Assembly: GCA_963082975.1 (NCBI GenBank)
Contig: CAUJBJ010000027.1
Span: 172,001 to 236,000, forward strand
Length of the DNA: 64,000 nt
Direction: 5' to 3'
Source: Labia minor
Taxonomy: Eukaryota > Arthropoda > Insecta > Dermaptera > Spongiphoridae
Each line of letters starts with the position of its first letter. The stretch's first letter is position 1. Made by a program: the position numbers and the translations under genes. The notes beneath the pieces are model-generated. The model searched no databases. It saw only the letters and a program-made list of their open reading frames with translations, and was not told where the DNA came from. Shown here one piece after another: positions 11,227 through 24,900 of the stretch.

Positions 11227-11444
11227 CGCTTTAATATTTGATCAAAATCACACTTTTCCGTAAGAATTCAATGAAAATATTTAAGAAATCGATCAAATAT
11301 GAATTTATTCTTCATTAGAATCAGAAAATGAAAATATTTAAGAAATCGATCAAATATGAATTTATTCTTCATTAGAATCAGAAAATGAATAAAATAAAAT
11401 ATAAAAGATAATTTTGTCCCTCGTATTTAAAAAAGTAGGATTTT
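11227..11444 (+). repeat. Class h expanded monomer 3 (218 bp), TGTCCC form
   Basis: The second 57-bp copy begins at 11329. The 3' end has TTTTGTCCC rather than TTTTATCCC. The same form occurs in copies 7, 9, 11 and 12 and marks a second HOR register. It lies 5,372 bp after copy 2, the same spacing as copies 6 to 7. Confidence 0.96.
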
Positions 11445-12443
11445 CCCTTTAATATTTGAACAAAATCAGACTTTTCCGTAAGAATTCAATGAAAATATTT
11501 AAGAAATCGATCAAATATGAATTTATTCTTCATTAGAATCAGAAAATTAATAAAATAAAATAAAAAAGATAATTGTATCCCTCGTATTTAAAAAAGTAGG
11601 ATTTTCCCTTTAATATTTTAACAAAATCAGACTTTTCCGTAAGAATTCAATGAAAATATTTAAGAAATCGATCAAATATGAATTTATTCTTCAATAGAAT
11701 CAGAAAATTAATAAAATAAAATATAAAAGATAATTTTATCCCTCGTATTTAAAAAAGTAGGATTTTCCCTTTAATATTTGAATAAAATCACAGTAATCCG
11801 TAAGAATTCAATGAAAATATTTAAGAAATCGATCAAATATGAATTTATTCTTCATTAGAATCAGAAAATTAATAAAATAAAATATAAAAGATAATTTTAT
11901 CCCTCGTATTTAAAAAAGTAGGATTTTCCCTTTAATATTTGAACAAAATCACAATAATCCGTAAGAATTCAATGAAAATATTTAAGAAATCGATCAAATA
12001 TGAATTTATTCTTCATTAGAATCAGAAAATTAATAAAATAAAATAAAAAAGATAATTTTATCCCTCGTATTTAAAAAAGTAGGATTTTCCCTTTAATATT
12101 TGAATAAAATCACAGTAATCCGTAAGAATTCAATGAAAATATTTAAGAAATCGATCAAATATGAATTTATTCTTCATTAGAATCAGAAAATTAATAAAAT
12201 AAAATATAAAAGATAATTTTATCCGTCGTATTTAAAAAAGTAGGATTTTCCCTTTAATATTTGAACAAAATCAGACTTTTCCGTAAGAATTCAATGAAAA
12301 TATTTAAGAAATCGATCAAATATGAATTTATTCTTCATTAGAATCAGAAAATGAATAAAATAAAATATAAAAGATAATTTTGTCCCTCGTATTTAAAAAA
12401 GTAGGATTTTCCCTTTAATATTTGAACAAAATCAGACTTTTCC

Positions 12444-15400
12444 GTAAGAATTCAATGAAAATATTTAAGAAATCGTTCAAATATGAATTTATTCTTCAAT
12501 AGAATCAGAAAATTAATAAAATAAAATATAAAAGATAATTTTATCCCTCGTATTTAAAAAAGTAGGATTTTCCCTTTAATATTTAAACAAAATCAGAATT
12601 TTCCGTAAGAATTCAATGAAAATATTTAAGAAATCGATCAAATATGAATTTATTCTTCAATAGAATCAGAAAATTAATAAAATAAAATATAAAAGATAAT
12701 TTTATCCCTCGTATTTAAAAAAGTAGGATTTTCCCTTTAATATTTGAACAAAATCACACTTTTCTGTAAGAATTCAATGAAAATATTTAAGAAATCGATC
12801 AAATATGAATTTATTCTTCATTAGAATCAGAAAATGAATAAAATAAAATATAAAAGATAATTTTGTCCCTCGTATTTAAAAAAGTAGGATTTTCCCTTTA
12901 ATATTTGAACAAAATCAGACTTTTCCGTAAGAATTCAATGAAAATATTTAAGAAATCGATCAAATATGAATTTATTCTTCATTAGAATCAGAAAATTAAT
13001 AAAATAAAATAAAAAAGATAATTTTATCCCTCGTATTTAAAAAAGTAGGATTTTCCCTTTAATATTTGAATAAAATCACAGTAATCCGTAAGAATTCAAT
13101 GAAAATATTTAAGAAATCGATCAAATATGAATTTATTCTTCATTAGAATCAGAAAATTAATAAAATAAAATATAAAAGATAATTTTATCCCTCGTATTTA
13201 AAAAAGTAGGATTTTCCCTTTAATATTTGAACAAAATCACAATAATCCGTAAGAATTCAATGAAAATATTTAAGAAATCGATCAAATATGAATTTATTCT
13301 TCAATAGAATCAGAAAATTAATAAAATAAAATATAAAAGATAATTTTATCCCTCGTATTTAAAAAAGTAGGATTTTCCCTTTAATATTTGAACAAAATCA
13401 GAATTTTCCGTAAGAATTCAATGAAAATATTTAAGAAATCGATCAAATATGAATTTATTCTTCAATAGAATCAGAAAATTAATAAAATAAAATATAAAAG
13501 ATAATTTTATCCCTCGTATTTAAAAAAGTAGGATTTTCCCTTTAATATTTGAACAAAATCAGAATTTTCCGTAAGAATTCAATGAAAATATTTAAGAAAT
13601 CGATCAAATATGAATTTATTCTTCAATAGAATCAGAAAATTAATAAAATAAAATATAAAAGATAATTTTATCCCTCGTATTTAAAAAAGTAGGATTTTCC
13701 CTTTAATATTTGAACAAAATCAGACTTTTCCGTAAGAATTCAATGAAAATATTTAAGAAATCGATCAAATATGAATTTATTCTTCATTAGAATCAGAAAA
13801 TTAATAAAATAAAATAAAAAAGATAATTTTATCCCTCGTATTTAAAAAAGTAGGATTTTTCCCTTTAATATTTGAATAAAATCACAGTAATCCGTAAGAA
13901 TTCAATGAAAATATTTAAGAAATCGATCAAATATGAATTTATTCTTCATTAGAATCAGAAAATTAATAAAATAAAATATAAAAGATAATTTTATCCCTCG
14001 TATTTAAAAAAGTAGGATTTTCCCTTTAATATTTGAACAAAATCACAATAATCCGTAAGAATTCAATGAAAATATTTAAGAAATCGATCAAATATGAATT
14101 TATTCTTCAATAGAATCAGAAAATTAATAAAATAAAATATAAAAGATAATTTTATCCCTCGTATTTAAAAAAGTAGGATTTTTCCCTTTAATATTTGAAC
14201 AAAATCAGACTTTTCCGTAAGAATTCAATGAAAATATTTAAGAAATCGATCAAATATGAATTTATTCTTCATTAGAATCAGAAAATGAATAAAATAAAAT
14301 ATAAAAGATAATTTTATCCCTCGTATTTAAAAAAGTATGATTTTCCCTTTAATATTTGAACAAAATCAGAATTTTCCGTAAGAATTCAATGAAAATATTT
14401 AAGAAATCGATCAAATATGAATTTATTCTTCAATAGAATTAGAAAATTAATAAAATAAAATATAAAAGATAATTTTATCCCTCGTATTTAAAAAAGTAGG
14501 ATTTTCCCTTTAATATTTGAACAAAATCAGACTTTTCCGTAAGAATTCAATGAAAATATTTAAGAAATCGATCAAATATGAATTTATTCTTCATTAGAAT
14601 CAGAAAATTAATAAAATAAAATAAAAAAGATAATTTTATCCCTCGTATTTAAAAAAGTAGGATTTTCCCTTTAATATTTTAACAAAATCAGACTTTTCCA
14701 TAAGAATTCAATGAAAATATTTAAGAAATCGATCAAATATGAATTTATTCTTCAATAGAATCAGAAAATTAATAAAATAAAATATAAAAGATAATTTTAT
14801 CCCTCGTATTTAAAAAAGTAGGTTTTTCCCTTTAATATTTGAACAAAATCAGACTTTTCCGTAAGAATTCAATGAAAATATTTAAGAAATCGATCAAATA
14901 TGAATTTATTCTTCATTAGAATCAGAAAATTAATAAAATAAAATAAAAAAGATAATTTTATCCCTCGTATTTATAAAAGTAGGATTTTCCCTTTAATATT
15001 TGAACAAAATCAGACTTTTCCGTCAGAATTCAATGAAAATATTTAAGAAATCAATCAAATATGAATTTATTCTTCATTAGAATCAGAAAATTTATAAAAT
15101 AAAATAAAAAAGATAATTTTATTCCTCGTATTTAAAAAAGTAGGATTTTCGCTTTAATATTTGATCAAAATCACACTTTTCCGTAAGAATTCAATGAAAA
15201 TATTTAAGAAATCGATCAAATATGAATTTATTCTTCATTAGAATCAGAAAATGAAAATATTTAAGAAATCGATCAAATATGAATTTATTCTTCATTAGAA
15301 TCAGAAAATGAATAAAATAAAATATAAAAGATAATTTTATCCCTCGTATTTAAAAAAGTAGGATTTTCCCTTTAATATTTGAACAAAATCAGAATTTTCC

Positions 15401-15620
15401 GTAAGAATTCAATGAAAATATTTAAGAAATCGATCAAATATGAATTTATTCTTCAATAGAATCAGAAAATTAATAAAATAAAATATAAAAGATAATTTTA
15501 TCCCTCGTATTTAAAAAAGTAGGATTTTCCCTTTAATATTTGAACAAAATCAGACTTTTCCGTAAGAATTCAATGAAAATATTTAAGAAATCGATCAAAT
15601 ATGAATTTATTCTTCAATAG
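12444..15620 (+). repeat. Second copy of the 3.2-kb block
   Basis: This is the partner of 1160-4335. Its 3' part then took part in the 1,506-bp tandem duplication, so the transfer probably came before or accompanied that event (inference from the nesting). Confidence 0.82.
15150..15367 (+). repeat. Class h expanded monomer 4 (218 bp)
   Basis: The second 57-bp copy begins at 15252, exactly 11,284 bp after copy 1. It therefore belongs to the dispersed duplicate of the block at about 1.16-4.34 kb. TATCCC form. Confidence 0.96.
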
Positions 15621-16654
15621 AATCAGAAAATTAATAAAATAAAATATAAAAGATAATTTTATCCCTCGTATTTAAAAAAGTAGGATTTTCCCTTTAATAT
15701 TTGAACAAAATCAGACTTTTCCGTAAGAATTCAATGAAAATATTTAAGAAATCGATCAAATATGAATTTATTCTTCATTAGAATCAGAAAATGAATAAAA
15801 TAAAATATAAAAGATAATTTTATCCCTCGTATTTAAAAAAGTATGATTTTCCCTTTAATATTTGAACAAAATCAGAATTTTCCGTAAGAATTCAATGAAA
15901 ATATTTAAGAAATCGATCAAATATGAATTTATTCTTCAATAGAATTAGAAAATTAATAAAATAAAATATAAAAGATAATTTTATCCCTCGTATTTAAAAA
16001 AGTAGGATTTTCCCTTTAATATTTGAACAAATCAGACTTTTCCGTAAGAATTCAATGAAAATATTTAAGAAATCGATCAAATATGAATTTATTCTTCATT
16101 AGAATCAGAAAATTAATAAAATAAAATAAAAAAGATAATTTTATCCCTCGTATTTAAAAAAGTAGGATTTTCCCTTTAATATTTTAACAAAATCAGACTT
16201 TTCCATAAGAATTCAATGAAAATATTTAAGAAATCGATCAAATATGAATTTATTCTTCAATAGAATCAGAAAATTAATAAAATAAAATATAAAAGATAAT
16301 TTTATCCCTCGTATTTAAAAAAGTAGGTTTTTCCCTTTAATATTTGAACAAAATCAGACTTTTCCGTAAGAATTCAATGAAAATATTTAAGAAATCGATC
16401 AAATATGAATTTATTCTTCATTAGAATCAGAAAATTAATAAAATAAAATAAAAAAGATAATTTTATCCCTCGTATTTATAAAAGTAGGATTTTCCCTTTA
16501 ATATTTGAACAAAATCAGACTTTTCCGTCAGAATTCAATGAAAATATTTAAGAAATCAATCAAATATGAATTTATTCTTCATTAGAATCAGAAAATTTAT
16601 AAAATAAAATAAAAAAGATAATTTTATTCCTCGTATTTAAAAAAGTAGGATTTT

Positions 16655-16872
16655 CGCTTTAATATTTGATCAAAATCACACTTTTCCGTAAGAATTCAAT
16701 GAAAATATTTAAGAAATCGATCAAATATGAATTTATTCTTCATTAGAATCAGAAAATGAAAATATTTAAGAAATCGATCAAATATGAATTTATTCTTCAT
16801 TAGAATCAGAAAATGAATAAAATAAAATATAAAAGATAATTTTATCCCTCGTATTTAAAAAAGTAGGATTTT
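16655..16872 (+). repeat. Class h expanded monomer 5 (218 bp)
   Basis: The second 57-bp copy begins at 16757, 1,505 bp after copy 4. This is the 9-mer period of 1,506 less a 1-bp deletion near 16028. TATCCC form. Confidence 0.96.
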
Positions 16873-19800
16873 CCCTTTAATATTTGAACAAAATCAGAAT
16901 TTTCCGTAAGAATTCAATGAAAATATTTAAGAAATCGATCAAATATGAATTTATTCTTCAATAGAATCAGAAAATTAATAAAATAAAATATAAAAGATAA
17001 TTTTATCCCTCGTATTAAAAAAGTAGGATTTTCCCTTTAATATTTGAACAAAATCAGACTTTTCCGTAAGAATTCAATGAAAATATTTAAGAAATCGATC
17101 AAATATGAATTTATTCTTCATTAGAATCAGAAAATTAATAAAATAAAATAAAAAAGATAATTTTATCCCTCGTATTTAAAAAAGTAGGATTTTCCCTTTA
17201 ATATTTTAACAAAATCAGACTTTTCCGTAAGAATTCAATGAAAATATTTAAGAAATCGATCAAATATGAATTTATTCTTCAATAGAATCAGAAAATTAAT
17301 AAAATAAAATATAAAAGATAATTTTATCCCTCGTATTTAAAAAAGTAGGATTTTCCCTTTAATATTTGAACAAAATCAGACTTTTCCGTAAGAATTCAAT
17401 GAAAATATTTAAGAAATCGATCAAATATGAATTTATTCTTCATTAGAATCAGAAAATTAATAAAATAAAATAAAAAAGATAATTTTATCCCTCGTATTTA
17501 AAAAAGTAGGATTTTCCCTTTAATATTTGAACAAAATCACACTAATCCGTAAGAATTAAATGAAAATATATAAGAAATCGATCAAATATGAATTTATTCT
17601 TCAATAGAATCAGAAAATTAATAAAATAAAATAAAAAAGATAATTTTATCCCTCGTATTTAAAAAAGTAGGATTTTCCCTTTAATATTTGAATAAAATCA
17701 CAGTAATCCGTAAGAATTCAATGAAAATATTTAAGAAATCGATCAAATATGAATTTATTCTTCATTAGAATCAGAAAATTAATAAAATAAAATATAAAAG
17801 ATAATTTTATCCCTCGTATTTAAAAAAGTAGGATTTTCCCTTTAATATTTGAACAAAATCACAATAATCCGTAAGAATTCAATGAAAATATTTAAGAAAT
17901 CGATCAAATATGAATTTATTCTTCATTAGAATCAGAAAATTAATAAAATAAAATAAAAAAGATAATTTTATCCCTCGTATTTAAAAAAGTAGGATTTTCC
18001 CTTTAATATTTGAATAAAATCACAGTAATCCGTAAGAATTCAATGAAAATATTTAAGAAATCGATCAAATATGAATTTATTCTTCATTAGAATCAGAAAA
18101 TTAATAAAATAAAATATAAAAGATAATTTTATCCCTCGTATTTAAAAAAGTAGGATTTTCCCTTTAATATTTGAACAAAATCACAATAATCCGTAAGAAT
18201 TCAATGAAAATATTTAAGAAATCGATCAAATATGAATTTATTCTTCAATAGAATCAGAAAATTAATAAAATAAAATATAAAAGATAATTTTATCCCTCGT
18301 ATTTAAAAAAGTAGGATTTTCCCTTTAATATTTGAACAAAATCAGAATTTTCCGTAAGAATTCAATGAAAATATTTAAGAAATCGATCAAATATGAATTT
18401 ATTCTTCAATAGAATCAGAAAATTAATAAAATAAAATATAAAAGATAATTTTATCCCTCGTATTTAAAAAAGTAGGATTTTCCCTTTAATATTTGAACAA
18501 AATCAGAATTTTCCGTAAGAATTCAATGAAAATATTTAAGAAATCGATCAAATATGAATTTATTCTTCAATAGAATCAGAAAATTAATAAAATAAAATAT
18601 AAAAGATAATTTTATCCCTCGTATTTAAAAAAGTAGGATTTTCCCTTTAATATTTGAACAAAATCAGACTTTTCCGTAAGAATTCAATGAAAATATTTAA
18701 GAAATCGATCAAATATGAATTTATTCTTCATTAGAATCAGAAAATTAATAAAATAAAATAAAAAAGATAATTTTATCCCTCGTATTTAAAAAAGTAGGAT
18801 TTTCCCTTTAATATTTGAACAAAATCACAGTAATCCGTAAGAATTCAATGAAAATATTTAAGAAATCGATCAAATATGAATTTATTATTCATTAGAATCA
18901 GAAAATTAATAAAATAAAATATAAAAGATATCTTTATCCCTCGTATTTAAAAAAGTAGGATTTTCCCTTTAATATTTGAACAAAATCACAATAATCCGTA
19001 AGAATTCAATGAAAATATTTAAGAAATCGATCAAATATGAATTTATTCTTCAATAGAATCAGAAAATTAATAAAATAAAATATAAAAGATAATTTTATCC
19101 CTCGTATTTAAAAAAGTAGGATTTTCCCTTTAATATTTGAACAAAATCAGAATTTTCCGTAAGAATTCAATTAAAATATTTAAGAAATCGTTCAAATATG
19201 AATTTATTCTTCAATAGAATCAGAAAATTAATAAAATAAAATATAAAAGATAATTTTATCCCTCGTATTTAAAAAAGTAGGATTTTCCCTTTAATATTTA
19301 AACAAAATCAGAATTTCCCGTAAGAATTCAATGAAAATATTTAAGAAATCGATCAAATATGAATTTATTCTTCAATAGAATCAGAAAATTAATAAAATAA
19401 AATATAAAAGATAATTTTATCCCTCGTATTTAAAAAAGTAGGATTTTCCCTTTAATATTTGAACAAAATCACACTAATCCGTAAGAATTCAATGAAAATA
19501 TTTAAGAAATCGATCAAATATGAATTTATTCTTCATTAGAATCAGAAAATTTATAAAATAAAATAAAAAAGATAATTTTATTCCTCGTATTTAAAAAAGT
19601 AGGATTTTCCCTTTAATATTTGATCAAAATCACACTTTTCTGTAAGAATTCAATGAAAATATTTAAGAAATCGATCAAATATGAATTTATTCTTCATTAG
19701 AATCAGAAAATGAATAAAATAAAATATAAAAGATAATTTTGTCCCTCGTATTTAAAAAAGTAGGATTTTCCCTTTAATATTTGAACAAAATCAGACTTTT

Positions 19801-21702
19801 CCGTAAGAATTCAATGAAAATATTTAAGAAATCGATCAAATATGAATTTATTCTTCATTAGAATCAGAAAATTAATAAAATAAAATAAAAAAGATAATTT
19901 TATCCCTCGTATTTAAAAAAGTAGGATTTTCCCTTTAATATTTGAATAAAATCACAGTAATCCGTAAGAATTCAATGAAAATATTTAAGAAATCGATCAA
20001 ATATGAATTTATTCTTCATTAGAATCAGAAAATTAATAAAATAAAATATAAAAGATAATTTTATCCCTCGTATTTAAAAAAGTAGGATTTTCCCTTTAAT
20101 ATTTGAACAAAATCACAATAATCCGTAAGAATTCAATGAAAATATTTAAGAAATCGATCAAATATGAATTTATTCTTCAATAGAATCAGAAAATTAATAA
20201 AATAAAATATAAAAGATAATTTTATCCCTCGTATTTAAAAAAGTAGGATTTTCCCTTTAATATTTGAACAAAATCAGAATTTTCCGTAAGAATTCAATGA
20301 AAATATTTAAGAAATCGATCAAATATGAATTTATTCTTCAATAGAATCAGAAAATTAATAAAATAAAATATAAAAGATAATTTTATCCCTCGTATTTAAA
20401 AAAGTAGGATTTTCCCTTTAATATTTGAACAAAATCAGAATTTTCCGTAAGAATTCAATGAAAATATTTAAGAAATCGATCAAATATGAATTTATTCTTC
20501 AATAGAATCAGAAAATTAATAAAATAAAATATAAAAGATAATTTTATCCCTCGTATTTAAAAAAGTAGGATTTTCCCTTTAATATTTGAACAAAATCAGA
20601 CTTTTCCGTAAGAATTCAATGAAAATATTTAAGAAATCGATCAAATATGAATTTATTCTTCATTAGAATCAGAAAATTAATAAAATAAAATATAAAAGAT
20701 AATTTTATCCCTCGTATTTAAAAAAGTAGGATTTTTCCCTTTAATATTTGAATAAAATCACAGTAATCCGTAAGAATTCAATGAAAATATTTAAGAAATC
20801 GATCAAATATGAATTTATTCTTCATTAGAATCAGAAAATGAATAAAATAAAATATAAAAGATAATTTTATCCCTCGTATTTAAAAAAGTATGATTTTCCC
20901 TTTAATATTTGAACAAAATCAGAATTTTCCGTAAGAATTCAATGAAAATATTTAAGAAATCGATCAAATATGAATTTATTCTTCAATAGAATTAGAAAAT
21001 TAATAAAATAAAATATAAAAGATAATTTTATCCCTCGTATTTAAAAAAGTAGGATTTTCCCTTTAATATTTGAACAAAATCAGACTTTTCCGTAAGAATT
21101 CAATGAAAATATTTAAGAAATCGATCAAATATGAATTTATTCTTCATTAGAATCAGAAAATTAATAAAATAAAATAAAAAAGATAATTTTATCCCTCGTA
21201 TTTAAAAAAGTAGGATTTTCCCTTTAATATTTTAACAAAATCAGACTTTTCCATAAGAATTCAATGAAAATATTTAAGAAATCGATCAAATATGAATTTA
21301 TTCTTCAATAGAATCAGAAAATTAATAAAATAAAATATAAAAGATAATTTTATCCCTCGTATTTAAAAAAGTAGGTTTTTCCCTTTAATATTTGAACAAA
21401 ATCAGACTTTTCCGTAAGAATTCAATGAAAATATTTAAGAAATCGATCAAATATGAATTTATTCTTCATTAGAATCAGAAAATTAATAAAATAAAATAAA
21501 AAAGATAATTTTATCCCTCGTATTTATAAAAGTAGGATTTTCCCTTTAATATTTGAACAAAATCAGACTTTTCCGTCAGAATTCAATGAAAATATTTAAG
21601 AAATCAATCAAATATGAATTTATTCTTCATTAGAATCAGAAAATTTATAAAATAAAATAAAAAAGATAATTTTATTCCTCGTATTTAAAAAAGTAGGATT
21701 TT

Positions 21703-21920
21703 CGCTTTAATATTTGATCAAAATCACACTTTTCCGTAAGAATTCAATGAAAATATTTAAGAAATCGATCAAATATGAATTTATTCTTCATTAGAATCAG
21801 AAAATGAAAATATTTAAGAAATCGATCAAATATGAATTTATTCTTCATTAGAATCAGAAAATGAATAAAATAAAATATAAAAGATAATTTTATCCCTCGT
21901 ATTTAAAAAAGTAGGATTTT
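21703..21920 (+). repeat. Class h expanded monomer 6 (218 bp)
   Basis: The second 57-bp copy begins at 21805, 5,048 bp after copy 5 and 15,848 bp after copy 2. It belongs to both the 31-mer tandem duplication and the long dispersed duplicate. TATCCC form. Confidence 0.96.
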
Positions 21921-24900
21921 CCCTTTAATATTTGAACAAAATCAGAATTTTCCGTAAGAATTCAATGAAAATATTTAAGAAATCGATCAAATATGAATTT
22001 ATTCTTCAATAGAATCAGAAAATTAATAAAATAAAATATAAAAGATAATTTTATCCCTCGTATTTAAAAAAGTAGGATTTTCCCTTTAATATTTGAACAA
22101 AATCAGACTTTTCCGTAAGAATTCAATGAAAATATTTAAGAAATCGATCAAATATGAATTTATTCTTCATTAGAATCAGAAAATTAATAAAATAAAATAA
22201 AAAAGATAATTTTATCCCTCGTATTTAAAAAAGTAGGATTTTCCCTTTAATATTTTAACAAAATCAGACTTTTCCGTAAGAATTCAATGAAAATATTTAA
22301 GAAATCGATCAAATATGAATTTATTCTTCAATAGAATCAGAAAATTAATAAAATAAAATATAAAAGATAATTTTATCCCTCGTATTTAAAAAAGTAGGAT
22401 TTTCCCTTTAATATTTGAACAAAATCAGACTTTTCCGTAAGAATTCAATGAAAATATTTAAGAAATCGATCAAATATGAATTTATTCTTCATTAGAATCA
22501 GAAAATTAATAAAATAAAATAAAAAAGATAATTTTATCCCTCGTATTTAAAAAAGTAGGATTTTCCCTTTAATATTTGAACAAAATCACACTAATCCGTA
22601 AGAATTAAATGAAAATATATAAGAAATCGATCAAATATGAATTTATTCTTCAATAGAATCAGAAAATTAATAAAATAAAATAAAAAAGATAATTTTATCC
22701 CTCGTATTTAAAAAAGTAGGATTTTCCCTTTAATATTTGAATAAAATCACAGTAATCCGTAAGAATTCAATGAAAATATTTAAGAAATCGATCAAATATG
22801 AATTTATTCTTCATTAGAATCAGAAAATTAATAAAATAAAATATAAAAGATAATTTTATCCCTCGTATTTAAAAAAGTAGGATTTTCCCTTTAATATTTG
22901 AACAAAATCACAATAATCCGTAAGAATTCAATGAAAATATTTAAGAAATCGATCAAATATGAATTTATTCTTCATTAGAATCAGAAAATTAATAAAATAA
23001 AATAAAAAAGATAATTTTATCCCTCGTATTTAAAAAAGTAGGATTTTCCCTTTAATATTTGAATAAAATCACAGTAATCCGTAAGAATTCAATGAAAATA
23101 TTTAAGAAATCGATCAAATATGAATTTATTCTTCATTAGAATCAGAAAATTAATAAAATAAAATATAAAAGATAATTTTATCCCTCGTATTTAAAAAAGT
23201 AGGATTTTCCCTTTAATATTTGAACAAAATCACAATAATCCGTAAGAATTCAATGAAAATATTTAAGAAATCGATCAAATATGAATTTATTCTTCAATAG
23301 AATCAGAAAATTAATAAAATAAAATATAAAAGATAATTTTATCCCTCGTATTTAAAAAAGTAGGATTTTCCCTTTAATATTTGAACAAAATCAGAATTTT
23401 CCGTAAGAATTCAATGAAAATATTTAAGAAATCGATCAAATATGAATTTATTCTTCAATAGAATCAGAAAATTAATAAAATAAAATATAAAAGATAATTT
23501 TATCCCTCGTATTTAAAAAAGTAGGATTTTCCCTTTAATATTTGAACAAAATCAGAATTTTCCGTAAGAATTCAATGAAAATATTTAAGAAATCGATCAA
23601 ATATGAATTTATTCTTCAATAGAATCAGAAAATTAATAAAATAAAATATAAAAGATAATTTTATCCCTCGTATTTAAAAAAGTAGGATTTTCCCTTTAAT
23701 ATTTGAACAAAATCAGACTTTTCCGTAAGAATTCAATGAAAATATTTAAGAAATCGATCAAATATGAATTTATTCTTCATTAGAATCAGAAAATTAATAA
23801 AATAAAATAAAAAAGATAATTTTATCCCTCGTATTTAAAAAAGTAGGATTTTCCCTTTAATATTTGAACAAAATCACAGTAATCCGTAAGAATTCAATGA
23901 AAATATTTAAGAAATCGATCAAATATGAATTTATTATTCATTAGAATCAGAAAATTAATAAAATAAAATATAAAAGATATCTTTATCCCTCGTATTTAAA
24001 AAAGTAGGATTTTCCCTTTAATATTTGAACAAAATCACAATAATCCGTAAGAATTCAATGAAAATATTTAAGAAATCGATCAAATATGAATTTATTCTTC
24101 AATAGAATCAGAAAATTAATAAAATAAAATATAAAAGATAATTTTATCCCTCGTATTTAAAAAAGTAGGATTTTCCCTTTAATATTTGAACAAAATCAGA
24201 ATTTTCCGTAAGAATTCAATTAAAATATTTAAGAAATCGTTCAAATATGAATTTATTCTTCAATAGAATCAGAAAATTAATAAAATAAAATATAAAAGAT
24301 AATTTTATCCCTCGTATTTAAAAAAGTAGGATTTTCCCTTTAATATTTAAACAAAATCAGAATTTCCCGTAAGAATTCAATGAAAATATTTAAGAAATCG
24401 ATCAAATATGAATTTATTCTTCAATAGAATCAGAAAATTAATAAAATAAAATATAAAAGATAATTTTATCCCTCGTATTTAAAAAAGTAGGATTTTCCCT
24501 TTAATATTTGAACAAAATCACACTAATCCGTAAGAATTCAATGAAAATATTTAAGAAATCGATCAAATATGAATTTATTCTTCATTAGAATCAGAAAATT
24601 TATAAAATAAAATAAAAAAGATAATTTTATTCCTCGTATTTAAAAAAGTAGGATTTTCCCTTTAATATTTGATCAAAATCACACTTTTCTGTAAGAATTC
24701 AATGAAAATATTTAAGAAATCGATCAAATATGAATTTATTCTTCATTAGAATCAGAAAATGAATAAAATAAAATATAAAAGATAATTTTGTCCCTCGTAT
24801 TTAAAAAAGTAGGATTTTCCCTTTAATATTTGAACAAAATCAGACTTTTCCGTAAGAATTCAATGAAAATATTTAAGAAATCGATCAAATATGAATTTAT

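Larger units (their letters stand above)
5533..11766 (+). repeat. 6,234-bp block with a near-identical copy 15,848 bp downstream
   Basis: This block matches 21381-27614 monomer for monomer. By eye I found four single-base differences, at 5780, 6197, 8013 and 11575 in this copy. At the left limit the neighbour ends GGATTTT here and GGTTTTT there. At the right limit the next monomer is class b here and class a there. The high identity implies recent copying within the array. Confidence 0.88.
14070..17115 (+). repeat. Tandem pair of a 1,506-bp HOR (9-mer)
   Basis: The GTATGATTTT variant recurs at 14338 and 15844, and class h at 15252 and 16757. The order within the unit is a(ATGAAT, GTATG)-d(GAATTAG)-a-f(TCCATAAG)-a-g-h-d-a. 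The second copy carries two private 1-bp deletions (GAACAAATC near 16028 and CGTATTAAAAAAG near 17016). Outer limits are approximate. Confidence 0.85.

Noticed and set aside
12221-12240. Early copy of the right-territory TGTCCGTCG variant
   Set aside because: It reads TATCCGTCG, in a class b monomer without the linked CCTTAAG and TTAATTAG changes, so it looks like an independent point change.
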